From Rhizobium sp. Leaf371 (GTDB lineage: Bacteria > Pseudomonadota > Alphaproteobacteria > Rhizobiales > Rhizobiaceae), in contig NZ_LMQB01000012.1 in assembly GCF_001424045.1 (NCBI RefSeq), positions 293,637 to 357,636 of the forward strand: a stretch of DNA of 64,000 nt, in the 5' to 3' direction. The notes beneath the pieces are model-generated. The model was not told where the DNA came from and did no database searches. It saw nothing but the letters and a program-made list of their open reading frames with translations. The position numbers and the translations under genes are program-made. Within the stretch, counting starts at the first letter, position 1. Each line of letters opens with the position of its first letter. This document shows, piece after piece, positions 44,612-53,007 of the stretch.

Positions 44612-45433
44612 TTGAAGATCAAAGCCGGGTTCCACATCAGCTATGAATGCCAACACGACACCGCGATGCTGCTGGTGCTCAACATTCATCCTTCCAGGCG
44701 CGTGGACCTGCTGACGGACCAGGTTTTGCAGTTCGACCGGCCGATCGAGGCCTGGGAATATGTCGATGGCTTCGGCAACAGTTGCAGCCGGATCGTCGCC
44801 CCGGCCGGCATCACGACGCTATCGACCACGTTCGAGATCTACGACAGCGGCCAACCCGATCTGATCCCCTATGATGCCGTCCAGCACTCGATCAAGGATC
44901 TGCCCGACGACGTTCTGGTCTTCCTGCTCGGCAGCCGCTATTGCGACACCGACCGCCTCTCGAACTTCGCATGGCAGACTTTTTCCCACACGCCCCCGGG
45001 CTGGCCCCGCGTGGCGGCGATCCTCTCCTTCGCCCACAATCATATCCGCTTCGACTATATGAAGGCCGATTCGACGCGATCGGCCTTTGGCGGCTTTACG
45101 GACCGGGTGGGCGTCTGTCGCGATTTCGCGCATCTCGCCATCACGCTCTGCCGGGCGATGAATATCCCGGCGCGCTACTGCACCGGCTATCTCGGCGATA
45201 TCGGCGTGCCGATCGATGTCAATCCGATGGATTTCAGCGCCTGGTTCGAGGTCTATCTCGGCGGCCACTGGCATACGGCCGACGCCCGGCACAACAAGCC
45301 CCGGATCGGTCGCATCCTGATGGCGACCGGACGGGATGCGACCGACGTCGCGCTCTCCACCGCTTTCGGTCCGGCAACGCTGGTGCGTTTCGACGTGGTG
45401 ACGGACGAAATACCGCAGGAGGGCGGGCAGTAG
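44612..45433 (+). CDS. Second transglutaminase-like protein, catalytic His replaced
   Basis: A 273-residue paralogue beginning at a TTG codon: AAGGA is well placed before it and the protein (MKIKAGFHISYECQ) matches a family N-terminus. The nucleophile is kept (Cys169 in GVCRDFAHLAITLCRA), and Asp in HTADARHN, but the usual His-Ala-Trp reads FSAWFEVYL, so Ser stands at the His position. The enzyme may therefore be inactive or use a different mechanism. Probably co-transcribed with the upstream transglutaminase gene. Confidence 0.83.
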   Translation: MKIKAGFHISYECQHDTAMLLVLNIHPSRRVDLLTDQVLQFDRPIEAWEYVDGFGNSCSRIVAPAGITTLSTTFEIYDSGQPDLIPYDAVQHSIKDLPDDVLVFLLGSRYCDTDRLSNFAWQTFSHTPPGWPRVAAILSFAHNHIRFDYMKADSTRSAFGGFTDRVGVCRDFAHLAITLCRAMNIPARYCTGYLGDIGVPIDVNPMDFSAWFEVYLGGHWHTADARHNKPRIGRILMATGRDATDVALSTAFGPATLVRFDVVTDEIPQEGGQ

Positions 45434-45529
45434 CTCGCTCGCGGGACAAGTCCGGACGGTGCCGATGTCGCGGCCCGTCCGGGGAAGGCTTATCGGTTCT
45501 CGAACGCGCTTCGCCGGTGCTCTGCGACC

Positions 45530-46519
45530 TCAGCAGGCCGGCGCCGAGGGCGCCTGTTGCGGCATGCGCTTGGCTTTCGCCGCCGCGGCGAAGGTCTTGT
45601 TGGCGCGCTCCAGCACCGGCACGCAGAGATCGAGATCGTGCGAGGCGAGGTGGGCATAGCGCATCGTCATCTGCAGCGTCTGGTGGCCGAGCCACATCTG
45701 GACACGGCGGATATCGATGCCGCCGCGCACGAGCCGCGACGCGCAGGTATGACGCAGCACATGCGGCACGAGATCGGGATCGTCGAGAAAGCCTGAATCC
45801 TGCTTGGCAAGCTTCCACACCGTGCGGAACTGCTGCTGATCGATGCTGGAAAAAGGTCCGAGGCCGCGCGACGTGGCGTGACCGATAGCCTTGCGGGCTC
45901 GGGTTGTCAGCGGAACGGAGCGGCTGCGGCCGGATTTGGTGATCCAGAAGGTTGCCATGGAGCCCTGCAGGTCGTTCCAGCGCAGGCCGAGCGCTTCTCC
46001 GAGACGCGCACCGCTATCCACCAGGAAGATGCAGAGCCGTCGATAGAGCTCGTTGCGCGCGCCGATCGCGGCGAAGAGGCGCGCCTCCTCGTCGTGCTCC
46101 AGGAAACGGACGCGCCCGGCGCGTTCTTTCTGTCGGGTGAAATCCGGCAGGACGGAGATGTCGCCCATCTTGTGCGCCTTGCGCAGGAGCTTGCTCAGCG
46201 CCGACATTTTGCGGTTGATCGTCGCATTACTGTTGCCGCGCTTGCGCAGTGCATTGACCAGACGGTCGAGCATATCCTGGGAGAAGCCGGCAAATTCCTT
46301 CTCCACCATCATCTCGTAGAGATCGTGGATGAAGGCGACGACATTGGCCTTGTGCTTGCCGCCCTCCCACAGCGTATCGCCGTACCGATCGAGAAGCGTG
46401 ACGAGCGTATGGGTGGCCGGCGGCTCGAAATCGCGCCCGGCGCGCAATGTATAGGACAGCCCGGAAAACGAACCGGCGCCGTAAGTCTCCGCCGTGAAGG
46501 GCTTGCCGCTGATATCCAT
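45530..46519 (-). CDS. Tyrosine recombinase/integrase
   Basis: A 329-residue site-specific recombinase. A core-binding SAM-like domain (about 35-125; HKANVVAFIHDLYEMM) is followed by the catalytic domain with the complete set Arg172 (SGARLGEA), His253-X-X-Arg256 (VPHVLRHTCASRL), His279 (WLGHQTLQ) and nucleophile Tyr288 (MRYAHL). It therefore looks active. No phage, excisionase or att repeat is evident. ATG 46519 is preferred (GGAG about 11 bases upstream) over an extended frame to 46756 that lacks similarity to anything. It lies next to a porin pair with an inverted repeat and may act there. Confidence 0.87.
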   Translation of the reverse strand: MDISGKPFTAETYGAGSFSGLSYTLRAGRDFEPPATHTLVTLLDRYGDTLWEGGKHKANVVAFIHDLYEMMVEKEFAGFSQDMLDRLVNALRKRGNSNATINRKMSALSKLLRKAHKMGDISVLPDFTRQKERAGRVRFLEHDEEARLFAAIGARNELYRRLCIFLVDSGARLGEALGLRWNDLQGSMATFWITKSGRSRSVPLTTRARKAIGHATSRGLGPFSSIDQQQFRTVWKLAKQDSGFLDDPDLVPHVLRHTCASRLVRGGIDIRRVQMWLGHQTLQMTMRYAHLASHDLDLCVPVLERANKTFAAAAKAKRMPQQAPSAPAC

Positions 46520-46859
46520 GAATGCCGTCTCCAATGATGCGTCCTGTGACGGACGCCGATGCAAATGCTCTCTGCACGGCCGAAAAGCCGCACAGAACGA
46601 TGCGCACAGGTTCGCGATATCGGCATCGAGATACGACGCAGACCGTACGAACGTGGGAAGCGTGGTCGCTTCAGGTGTTTCGAAAGCCGGACCGATGCGC
46701 GATGCACCGGATCCAGCGTATGGAATATGCCTTATACAGGCCATACTTATTTTCAAAATTCCAAAACCACAAGGCCCGCAGTTCGAGAGAACTGCAGGCT
46801 TTATGAATTTGATGTCAGACCTTCAGATCGAAGGTCTGACGACGTTGCGGTAGCGTGAC
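46520..46859. other. Intergenic region between recombinase and porin
   Basis: About 340 bp, AT-richer than its surroundings, holding the recombinase promoter region and, at 46814-46840, the hairpin that follows the minus-strand porin. No gene. Confidence 0.4.
46814..46840 (-). terminator. Hairpin after the minus-strand porin
   Basis: A perfect 11-bp stem (GTCAGACCTTC / GAAGGTCTGAC) with a five-base loop, about 20 bp beyond the porin stop. The downstream strand is AT-rich (ATCAAATTCATAAA) rather than a pure T-run. Confidence 0.6.
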
Positions 46860-47954
46860 TTAGAAGTCGCGCTGCAGGCGAAGGAAGCCGGTCCAGACAT
46901 CGTCTGCATTTCTTACGTCACGATCGCGATAGTTGACCGTGGCGACCGTGCGCAGACCTTCGGTGATCTGGTAGCCAGCAGTCACGCCAACCTTCCAATC
47001 GTTCCGGCCACTTTCGAAGTTGTAATCGCCGTAGAACTGGGCAGCCGGCGTGATGAAGAACTTTTCAGTTGCCTGGATCTTGTACTCGGCAGCAACAGCC
47101 CATTCAGCATTGTCGTAGAAGTAGTTCGGATCGGTCGAGTAGACGGCCGCAAAGCCGAGCGTACCGGGACCAACGTCGGCCGTCAGGATAGCGCGGACCG
47201 CACCTTCTTCAGCGTCTGCATCATACGAGCCGATGAACTGGCCCGTGACGCCGCCCAGCGTAAAGCCGACGAGGCCCGAAACACCGACATCGTCATTCGT
47301 GCCGACATCAACCAGCTGGTAGCCGTCATCCGTGCTATTCAATTCGGTAACGGCAGCGCCAACCCGGAAAGAACCAGCGTCGTAGGTGTAGCGAGCTTCG
47401 TTTGCGAGCGTCGTATCCGAGCCAATGCTATCCGTTTCGCCGGAGAGGCCATCGTCCCACCAGTTGTACAGGTAACCGACGTCGAAGCCTGCGATGTTGA
47501 TCCAGGCACCATCGAGATGGGTTCTGCCGTCATCGTTGGTTTCAAGGTTGATGAAGCCCGTCAGCGCGCCGAATTCGGTATCGCTCTTGGCTTCGAACGT
47601 GAGGTAACCACGCGTCAACGGATCCCAGTCAGCGCCGGCACGCGTGTAGTTCTTATTGTACTCGATCTGCGTACGAACGTAGCCGCCGATCTTGAGGCAG
47701 GTTTCCGTGCCGGGGATGTAGAAGTAGCCCGTGCCGAAAGCGTCGCAGACGCGGACGTATTCCATTGCTTCCGGTTCAGCAGCGACGATAGCGTCGGCAG
47801 CGTGTGCGCCGGATACTGCTGCGAGAGCGGCAGCGGAGCCGAGAAGAAGGCTACGAAACTCCCGGCTGACAGGGCTCGGAGGGCATCTCTGTCGAAATGA
47901 AGCTCCTGGAGCGCGCCCTGCCCACCGCTGAGCGCCACGCGCCCTGCGGCTCAT
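46860..47954 (-). CDS. RopA/Omp25-like porin, intact body with a non-native start
   Basis: Outer-membrane trimeric-type porin of the Porin_2 family. From about codon 35 it has a normal signal peptide (SLLLGSAAALAAVSGAHA), the conserved start YVRVCDAFGTGYFYIPGTETCLKIGG with two Cys, a beta-barrel body (DGAWINIAGFDVGYLYNWWDDG) and the terminal Phe (LRLQRDF) needed for barrel assembly. The first 34 codons (MSRRARGAQRW onward) are foreign: the usual Met-Asn-Ile-Lys is absent, and similarity to the plus-strand copy begins exactly at 47852. The ATG at 47954 has a passable GAGG, but a normal secreted product is doubtful. See the porin inversion finding. Confidence 0.8.
   Translation of the reverse strand: MSRRARGAQRWAGRAPGASFRQRCPPSPVSREFRSLLLGSAAALAAVSGAHAADAIVAAEPEAMEYVRVCDAFGTGYFYIPGTETCLKIGGYVRTQIEYNKNYTRAGADWDPLTRGYLTFEAKSDTEFGALTGFINLETNDDGRTHLDGAWINIAGFDVGYLYNWWDDGLSGETDSIGSDTTLANEARYTYDAGSFRVGAAVTELNSTDDGYQLVDVGTNDDVGVSGLVGFTLGGVTGQFIGSYDADAEEGAVRAILTADVGPGTLGFAAVYSTDPNYFYDNAEWAVAAEYKIQATEKFFITPAAQFYGDYNFESGRNDWKVGVTAGYQITEGLRTVATVNYRDRDVRNADDVWTGFLRLQRDF
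47785..47852 (-). repeat. 68-bp inverted repeat, left copy
   Basis: Perfect reverse complement of 48448-48515, covering the signal-peptide codons of the porin. Identity stops abruptly at both ends: toward the spacer (TTTCGT versus CATTAAG before the repeat) and toward the porin bodies (CGCTGCTG versus TCTACATC after it). Confidence 0.95.
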
Positions 47955-48447
47955 TTACCGCCTCGAAGAGTCGTGACACCGATTCTCGGCAGGAATCATC
48001 CGCCGCAAACGATTCTCGCCTCCGCCTCGCAGCCGCTGCGAACACGTCATCGGCTGACAGCTGCGACCAGGACCGCAGGGGAGAATGCCGCAGTACCGGC
48101 GCCCAGCCCCCGTTTTGCCACGGTTTTCACCAGTTTCAGGCAAGCTTCGGCCGACCTAAGCCATTCTCAACAAACAATTTTCTTAAGGCCTTGTTAAGAG
48201 TTGAGCGCCCGGATGGCCATTTTGTGTCGTTTCAGCAACAGGACATGCGGAAGGGCGGACGAAAGGGTGCGCGATAGCAAGTTGGTGATTGCGCCATCGG
48301 CCGGGTCAGGTATTTTCAAATCCAGAAGCAAGGGCGGTTGATCGCCAACTTCTGAAGTGTTGGGGATGGGGCAGGGAACGCTGTCCTTCAGCAAAATACC
48401 CAGACCCGTTTTAAACTTTTGACTGGAGGTCAGAAATGAACATTAAG
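47853..48447. mobile_element. Putative invertible 595-bp segment between porin genes
   Basis: Lies between the two copies of a perfect 68-bp inverted repeat. Its right end carries a GGAGGT Shine-Dalgarno sequence, ATG at 48436 and the codons for Met-Asn-Ile-Lys, facing right. Its left end has no normal porin start. It encodes no gene I can support. It also holds a perfect TTAA-N7-TTAA motif (48183-48197). Inversion would join the native start to the intact minus-strand porin. Whether it actually inverts is untested. Confidence 0.5.
48166..48205. promoter_or_regulatory. Nested palindrome with full CtrA-type core in the porin spacer
   Basis: CTCAAC (48166-48171) pairs with GTTGAG (48200-48205), and inside it TCTTAA (48181-48186) pairs with TTAAGA (48194-48199). 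The inner part reads TTAAGGCCTTGTTAA, a full TTAA-N7-TTAA CtrA core. It could be an operator or a weak terminator; not resolvable by eye. Confidence 0.4.
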
Positions 48448-49393
48448 AGCCTTCTTCTCGGCTCCGCTGCCGCTCTCGCAGCAGTATCCGGCGCACACGC
48501 TGCCGACGCTATCGTTCTACATCCCCGGCACGGAAACCTGCCTCAAGATCGGCGGCTACGTTCGTACCCAGCTCGAGTACAACGATGACTCGTACGGCAT
48601 CCGCGACAACGGCGACGTTAACGCCTACAGCCGTGGTTACCTGACGATCGAAGCGAAGAACGACACCGAATTCGGCGCTCTGTCTTCCTACATCAACATC
48701 CAGGCCGACGCTGACGGCGACACCTTCCTCGACGGCGCATGGATCAACATCGCTGGCTTCGACGTCGGTTACTTCTACAGCTGGTGGGACGACGGCCTGT
48801 CTGGCGAAACGGACTCGCTCGACTCTTCGTTCGGCGCTCTGCAGAACTCGGCTCGTTACACCTACGACGGCGGCTCTTTCCTCGCTGGCGTTTCGGTTGA
48901 CGAAATCGAAGGCGGCTCCTACCCGACCAACAACGACCCGAACGACAGCCTCGGCGTTTCCGGCAAGCTCGGCGCAACGATCGCTGGCTTCAACATCTAC
49001 GGCCTCGCTGCATACGACTTCGACGCCGAAGAAGCTGCTTTCCGCATCCTCGCAACGGCTGAACTCGGCCCGGGCACGCTCGGCATCGCTGGCTCGTACG
49101 CCACCGACCCGAACTACTACTACGATCGTTCGGAATGGACGGTTGCTGCTGAATACGCAATCAAGGCAACTGAGAAGTTCACGATCACCCCGGCCGCACA
49201 GTACTTCGGTAATGTTCGCGTAGGCAGCGAATTCTCCAGCGAAGATGCATGGCGCGTCGGTGTAACCGCCGGCTACCAGATCACGACTGGCCTGCGTACG
49301 CTCGCAACTGTCAACTACACGGACAGCGACGATGGCCTTCCGGGCGACCAGAAGGACTGGACGGGCTTCCTCCGTCTGCAGCGCGACTTCTAA
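48436..49393 (+). pseudogene. RopA/Omp25-like porin with native start, frameshifted by a 62-bp deletion
   Basis: Starts properly: GGAGGT, ATG at 48436, then MNIKSLLLGSAAALAAVSG to Ala-Asp-Ala-Ile-Val. At 48515/48516 it lacks 62 bp present in the other copy (the codons for the Ala-Ala-Glu-Pro to Gly-Thr-Gly-Tyr stretch). This shifts the frame and hits a stop after about 17 more codons. From 48515 the other frame is open to the normal end (FYIPGTETCLKIGG to LRLQRDF, TAA at 49391), so everything else is intact. The body is related to but clearly different from the minus-strand porin. A strong terminator follows. Confidence 0.88.
48448..48515 (+). repeat. 68-bp inverted repeat, right copy
   Basis: Perfect reverse complement of 47785-47852. 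It starts at the fifth porin codon and ends exactly at the 62-bp deletion junction of the plus-strand porin. Confidence 0.95.
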
Positions 49394-49421
49394 TATCACT
49401 TGACCTCACGGTCATTGATGG

Positions 49422-49449
49422 AAAACCCGGCAGCGATGCCGGGTTTTTT
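49422..49449 (+). terminator. Rho-independent terminator after the plus-strand porin
   Basis: AAAACCCGGCA and TGCCGGGTTTT pair around a GCGA loop and continue into TTTTTT. A textbook terminator 28 bp beyond the stop. Confidence 0.9.
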
Positions 49450-49526
49450 CGTTGTTGAGATGAGACGTATCCGAAAGCGCCGGGGACTGTGCGTGCCGCC
49501 TTCGATCGCTCGGCCCCAGCCGCCGT

Positions 49527-50420
49527 TCAATCGAGCGTCGCGAGAAATGCCTTGATCGGCGCGATGACGCCGGGGAGATGGAGGAGGGGGGCGTGGCCCT
49601 GACCGGCAACGGTCAGGGACTGCAGGGCGGGATGTCTCCCGGCCATGGCATCGACCGTCTCTTGGGACAGCAATGTCGACGTCTCGCCACGGATGACCAT
49701 GAGCGGACGATCCCGCAGGCGCTCGAAGAGCGGCCAGAGATCGGCCAGCGGCGTTGCAGCCGAGAGTTCGAGCAGCGGTGCTACCAGCGCCGGATCGAAG
49801 TCCGGCAGGATGACGCTGTCGGCTTGGCGGTAAAGGCTCAGCGCCATCTCGTCCCAGTCCGCGGCCTCCAATGCGGGGAAGGCCGGTCCATGCAGCATCT
49901 TCAGCGCCGTCGCCGCGGCCCGCCATGAAGGATAGCGGCCTTCATTGTTCAGATAGCGGGCGATGGCCAAAAGGCCGTCGATCTCGATCACGGGGCCGAT
50001 GTCGTTCAGGATATTGCCGCGGGAGAGATCCGGCGCCATGCCCGGCAGGAGATGGAGGATCAATCCGCCGCGCGAGGTTCCGACGAAAATGGCGGCGTCG
50101 ATATCGAGTGCGTTGCAGATTTCCAGGACATCGCCGGCCTCGACGGACAGCTGGTAACGGCTGGGGTCCGAGTCCCAATCGGATCGACCCCGCCCACGAT
50201 AATCGATGGCGATGACCCGCCGCGGCTTTGCCTGGTCAGTGGAGATTGCCTGCGCGAAGCGGTGAAAATCGCGTGAATTGCGGCTGAGCCCGGGCAGGCA
50301 GATGACGGGCAGGAGTGGGTCGCCCCCCGTCTGCGGTCCCACGGCCGGATACTCCGCAGCAAACACCGTCAGTCCGTCCCGAACGCGGATGAAATGTTCG
50401 ACGATCCCGTTTCTGTCCAT
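49527..50420 (-). CDS. Alpha/beta-hydrolase
   Basis: A 297-residue cytoplasmic hydrolase. The oxyanion/strand motif PVICLPGLSRNSRDF is followed by AIDYRGRGRSDWDSD, the nucleophile elbow GTSRGG (Ser near residue 115) and the catalytic His in GQGHAPLLHLPG; the acid is probably Glu or Asp near VIRGETS. Similar to rhizobial putative hydrolases of the epoxide-hydrolase/haloperoxidase-like group; substrate unknown. Not obviously in an operon. Confidence 0.87.
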   Translation of the reverse strand: MDRNGIVEHFIRVRDGLTVFAAEYPAVGPQTGGDPLLPVICLPGLSRNSRDFHRFAQAISTDQAKPRRVIAIDYRGRGRSDWDSDPSRYQLSVEAGDVLEICNALDIDAAIFVGTSRGGLILHLLPGMAPDLSRGNILNDIGPVIEIDGLLAIARYLNNEGRYPSWRAAATALKMLHGPAFPALEAADWDEMALSLYRQADSVILPDFDPALVAPLLELSAATPLADLWPLFERLRDRPLMVIRGETSTLLSQETVDAMAGRHPALQSLTVAGQGHAPLLHLPGVIAPIKAFLATLD

Positions 50421-50563
50421 AATCCCTCCTGATGCGAACGCAGGCGTTGCTCCGCTGTCCGCTCTGCTCTTCTTTATAAAGAAGGGAGTTTATAGCGAGG
50501 GGAGGCCGGAAGGCGAGAGGGAGACGCCGGATCAGCAGGACAAGGCGTCAGGAGGACCAAGCG

Positions 50564-52696
50564 TCAGGAAGACTGGCGGCCCATTCTCAGATCCTCGACG
50601 ATATCGGCGTTCTGGCCGAGCCGCGACTTATAGACCTGGTAGTTTTCCATCACCCGCTGCACATAGTTGCGCGTCTCGGCGAAAGGAATGCGCTCGATCC
50701 AGTCCACCACCTCGTCGATCGATTTGCCGCGGGGATCGCCATAGCGCCCGATCCATTCCGGCACGCGGCGCGGGCCGGCATTGTAGGCGATGAAGGTGAG
50801 GATATAGGAGCCGCCGAAATCATTGATCTGTTCGCCGAGATAATGCGCGCCGAGGGTCGCATTATATCCCGCATCGGTCGTCAGCCGTTCCTTGGAATAG
50901 GGAATGCCATGCCGACCCGCGACGAGCTTGGCCGTCGTCGGCAGGATCTGCAGCAGACCGCGGGCATTGGCCGGAGACACGGCGGCGGGGTTGAACGCAC
51001 TTTCCTGACGCGCGATGGCATAGGCCAGCGCCTTGCCGGAGCCCGAAATATTGGCCGTGCCCGGAATGACGCCCAGCGGGAAGGCCAGCGCCGCGACATC
51101 GACGCCGCGGCCGAAGGCGAGCTTGCCCACCTGCAGCGCGAGGCTATGCGTGCGCGTCTTTTCCGCCCGGGCGGACAGGATGGCGAGTTCGCCGGGACTG
51201 TTCAGGTTGTCGGCAAGCGCCAGATAGAGCCCGTCCGCCCGCCAGCCATGGCCTGCAGCCTCCAGCCGGGCGATGGCACGCACCGCTTCCCGGCTTTCGA
51301 ACTGCGTCCGGTCATCGGCCGTCGGGCTGGGATAGGTGACGTTCAGCGTCTTGCGGCCGAGCCTCGCGCCGGCAAGCTGCCCGTAGAACGTGCCCGAAAG
51401 CGCTGCGGCCTTGGCATAATAGGTCTTCGCCTGACCGGGGCCGCCCTTTTCGGCGGCACGGCCAAGCCAGTAATAGGCGCGCGAAACCGAAATCGGCCGG
51501 TTGGAGGCTTTCAGAATGCGCTGGAAATGCGTGGAAGCCGTCTGGCCGTCCTGAAGACCGCGCAGCGCGTACCAGCCGGCATGGAACTCCGCATCCACGA
51601 CATCTGCGGCATCCGTGGCCACATGCGCGGCCGCAACCCGGTAGGCGCCGCGAAAATCGCCGTCATCCGCAAGTCCGCGGCTGATGATGCGCTGCTCGAC
51701 CCACCATTCGCCGGTATCGACAAGGCGGTCGGGGTCCTTGGGCAGCTGCTGCAGAAGCTTTGCCGCCGCGTCGTATTTTTCCTGTTTGCGCAACTGCTCG
51801 ATCCGCACGAACAGATAGGCCGGATCGCCGCGCCAGGAGGGATCGACGGCCGCGATCAGGGCGTCGGCATTCGCAGCCTTCTTCGATGTCGCGATCCAGG
51901 CGCGATAGAGCGACTGCGCCTTGCCCAGATCGCTGAAGCGGGTCGCCTGCTCGAAGCGCCCGCGATAGAGCAGCATTTCCATGCGCCGCTTATGGTCGGC
52001 GGTCGTCAGCAGGCTTGGAAATTCTGCAAGGATCTTCGTTTCGGTGGCGGCTTCCAGCGCTTTCGTCGCCCAGAGCGTGTGGATCAGGCCGGCAGCCTGT
52101 CGCGTGTCGCCCTTGGCAACCAGCGCCCGCGCAAGAATCAGCGTGCCTTCCGATGTCTCCGGCGTGCTCGTGCCGAACGCGGCAAGCACGTCGCGGGAGG
52201 GCGGGTTTTCGCGGTAAAGCGCTCGTTCCGAGCTGGCGCGCAGACCGCCGAGGCCCGGCCAGCCCTTCAGTTCCTGTTGCGCCCGCGCGATCTCGTAGGA
52301 CGGAATACCCTTCTGCGTCGATTGCGCGATGGCCCAGGTGAGGATGTGCCGGTCGAGCGTATCTTCACCCATGGCGTCCCGCACGGAAATGGCGCGGACC
52401 GGGTCACGGTTCGTCAATGCGTCGAGGCCGCTTTTCAAAGCTTCGACGGACGCCGGAACGGTGCTGCGGGGAATGGCGCCGGTGATGCCGCCGTCGGTCA
52501 TGCCGGTGAAGGCGGCAGGCGCGCGGGGGACGGGCGCAAACGCTTCTGCCGCCGACGCGACCGTGGCCGGCCGCGAAAGGGGGAGGGGCACGCTGGCGTC
52601 TTCCGCCTTCGAGGCGACCGGAGCGCTCAACGTTCCGAGGCCGAACGCGGACACGCTGACCGCGGCGACCAGTGTTCGATGAATGGCACCCCGCAT
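50564..52696 (-). CDS. slt: Soluble lytic murein transglycosylase (Slt70-like)
   Basis: A 710-residue periplasmic enzyme that cleaves peptidoglycan to 1,6-anhydromuropeptides. Signal peptide MRGAIHRTLVAAVSVSAFGL, then a long superhelical region of TPR-like helices (about 100-520), then the lysozyme-like domain with catalytic Glu in ARQESAFNPAAVS, the NARGLLQILP motif, and YNATLGAHYLGEQI. ATG 52696 starts the signal peptide and has GGGAAAG upstream; the extended frame to 52870 does not fit. A CtrA-like box lies about 70 bp upstream. Confidence 0.93.
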   Translation of the reverse strand: MRGAIHRTLVAAVSVSAFGLGTLSAPVASKAEDASVPLPLSRPATVASAAEAFAPVPRAPAAFTGMTDGGITGAIPRSTVPASVEALKSGLDALTNRDPVRAISVRDAMGEDTLDRHILTWAIAQSTQKGIPSYEIARAQQELKGWPGLGGLRASSERALYRENPPSRDVLAAFGTSTPETSEGTLILARALVAKGDTRQAAGLIHTLWATKALEAATETKILAEFPSLLTTADHKRRMEMLLYRGRFEQATRFSDLGKAQSLYRAWIATSKKAANADALIAAVDPSWRGDPAYLFVRIEQLRKQEKYDAAAKLLQQLPKDPDRLVDTGEWWVEQRIISRGLADDGDFRGAYRVAAAHVATDAADVVDAEFHAGWYALRGLQDGQTASTHFQRILKASNRPISVSRAYYWLGRAAEKGGPGQAKTYYAKAAALSGTFYGQLAGARLGRKTLNVTYPSPTADDRTQFESREAVRAIARLEAAGHGWRADGLYLALADNLNSPGELAILSARAEKTRTHSLALQVGKLAFGRGVDVAALAFPLGVIPGTANISGSGKALAYAIARQESAFNPAAVSPANARGLLQILPTTAKLVAGRHGIPYSKERLTTDAGYNATLGAHYLGEQINDFGGSYILTFIAYNAGPRRVPEWIGRYGDPRGKSIDEVVDWIERIPFAETRNYVQRVMENYQVYKSRLGQNADIVEDLRMGRQSS

Positions 52697-53007
52697 GAAA
52701 ACTTTCCCGCCCCTGATCAACCGTACGCCGCTTTTCAATCCTACCTCATTTGGCAATCGAGACGCTAACGAAAGGTTAAGCTTGCCCGCGATGCCGCGCA
52801 TGCGACGAAAGGTGATCGCCGAGCATCCCGAAAAATCAGCGCAAAGCGCTTGAACCCCCGGCGGTCTCATCCGTTTCCGTCTCTGCCGTGCCGCCAGTCA
52901 ATGCTTGCCGCCGGAGATCGGGACGATTAAGGTGCCGGCGATTTTCTAACCGTGAAATGCGGCCGAAGCATGGGTCTCCAATGCCCGTGCGCCGTCAGGA
53001 GTCGTGC
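52697..53007. other. Divergent intergenic region slt / dapA
   Basis: About 310 bp. Holds the CtrA-like site at 52765-52780 on the slt side and CAGGAG before dapA. No gene seen. Confidence 0.4.
52765..52780 (-). promoter_or_regulatory. CtrA-like box upstream of slt
   Basis: CTAA-N7-TTAAG on the plus strand, about 70 bp before the slt start. Same form as the pepN-side site at 18944. Motif-based inference. Confidence 0.35.

Noticed and set aside
46520-46756. Upstream extension of the recombinase gene
   Set aside because: The extra 79 codons have no domain similarity, and the ATG at 46519 has a usable ribosome binding site.
47853-47954. Taking ATG 47954 as the natural start of the minus-strand porin
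   Set aside because: The 34 leading residues are Arg-rich, unlike any porin leader, and would precede the signal peptide. The start was kept only as the formal limit of the open frame.
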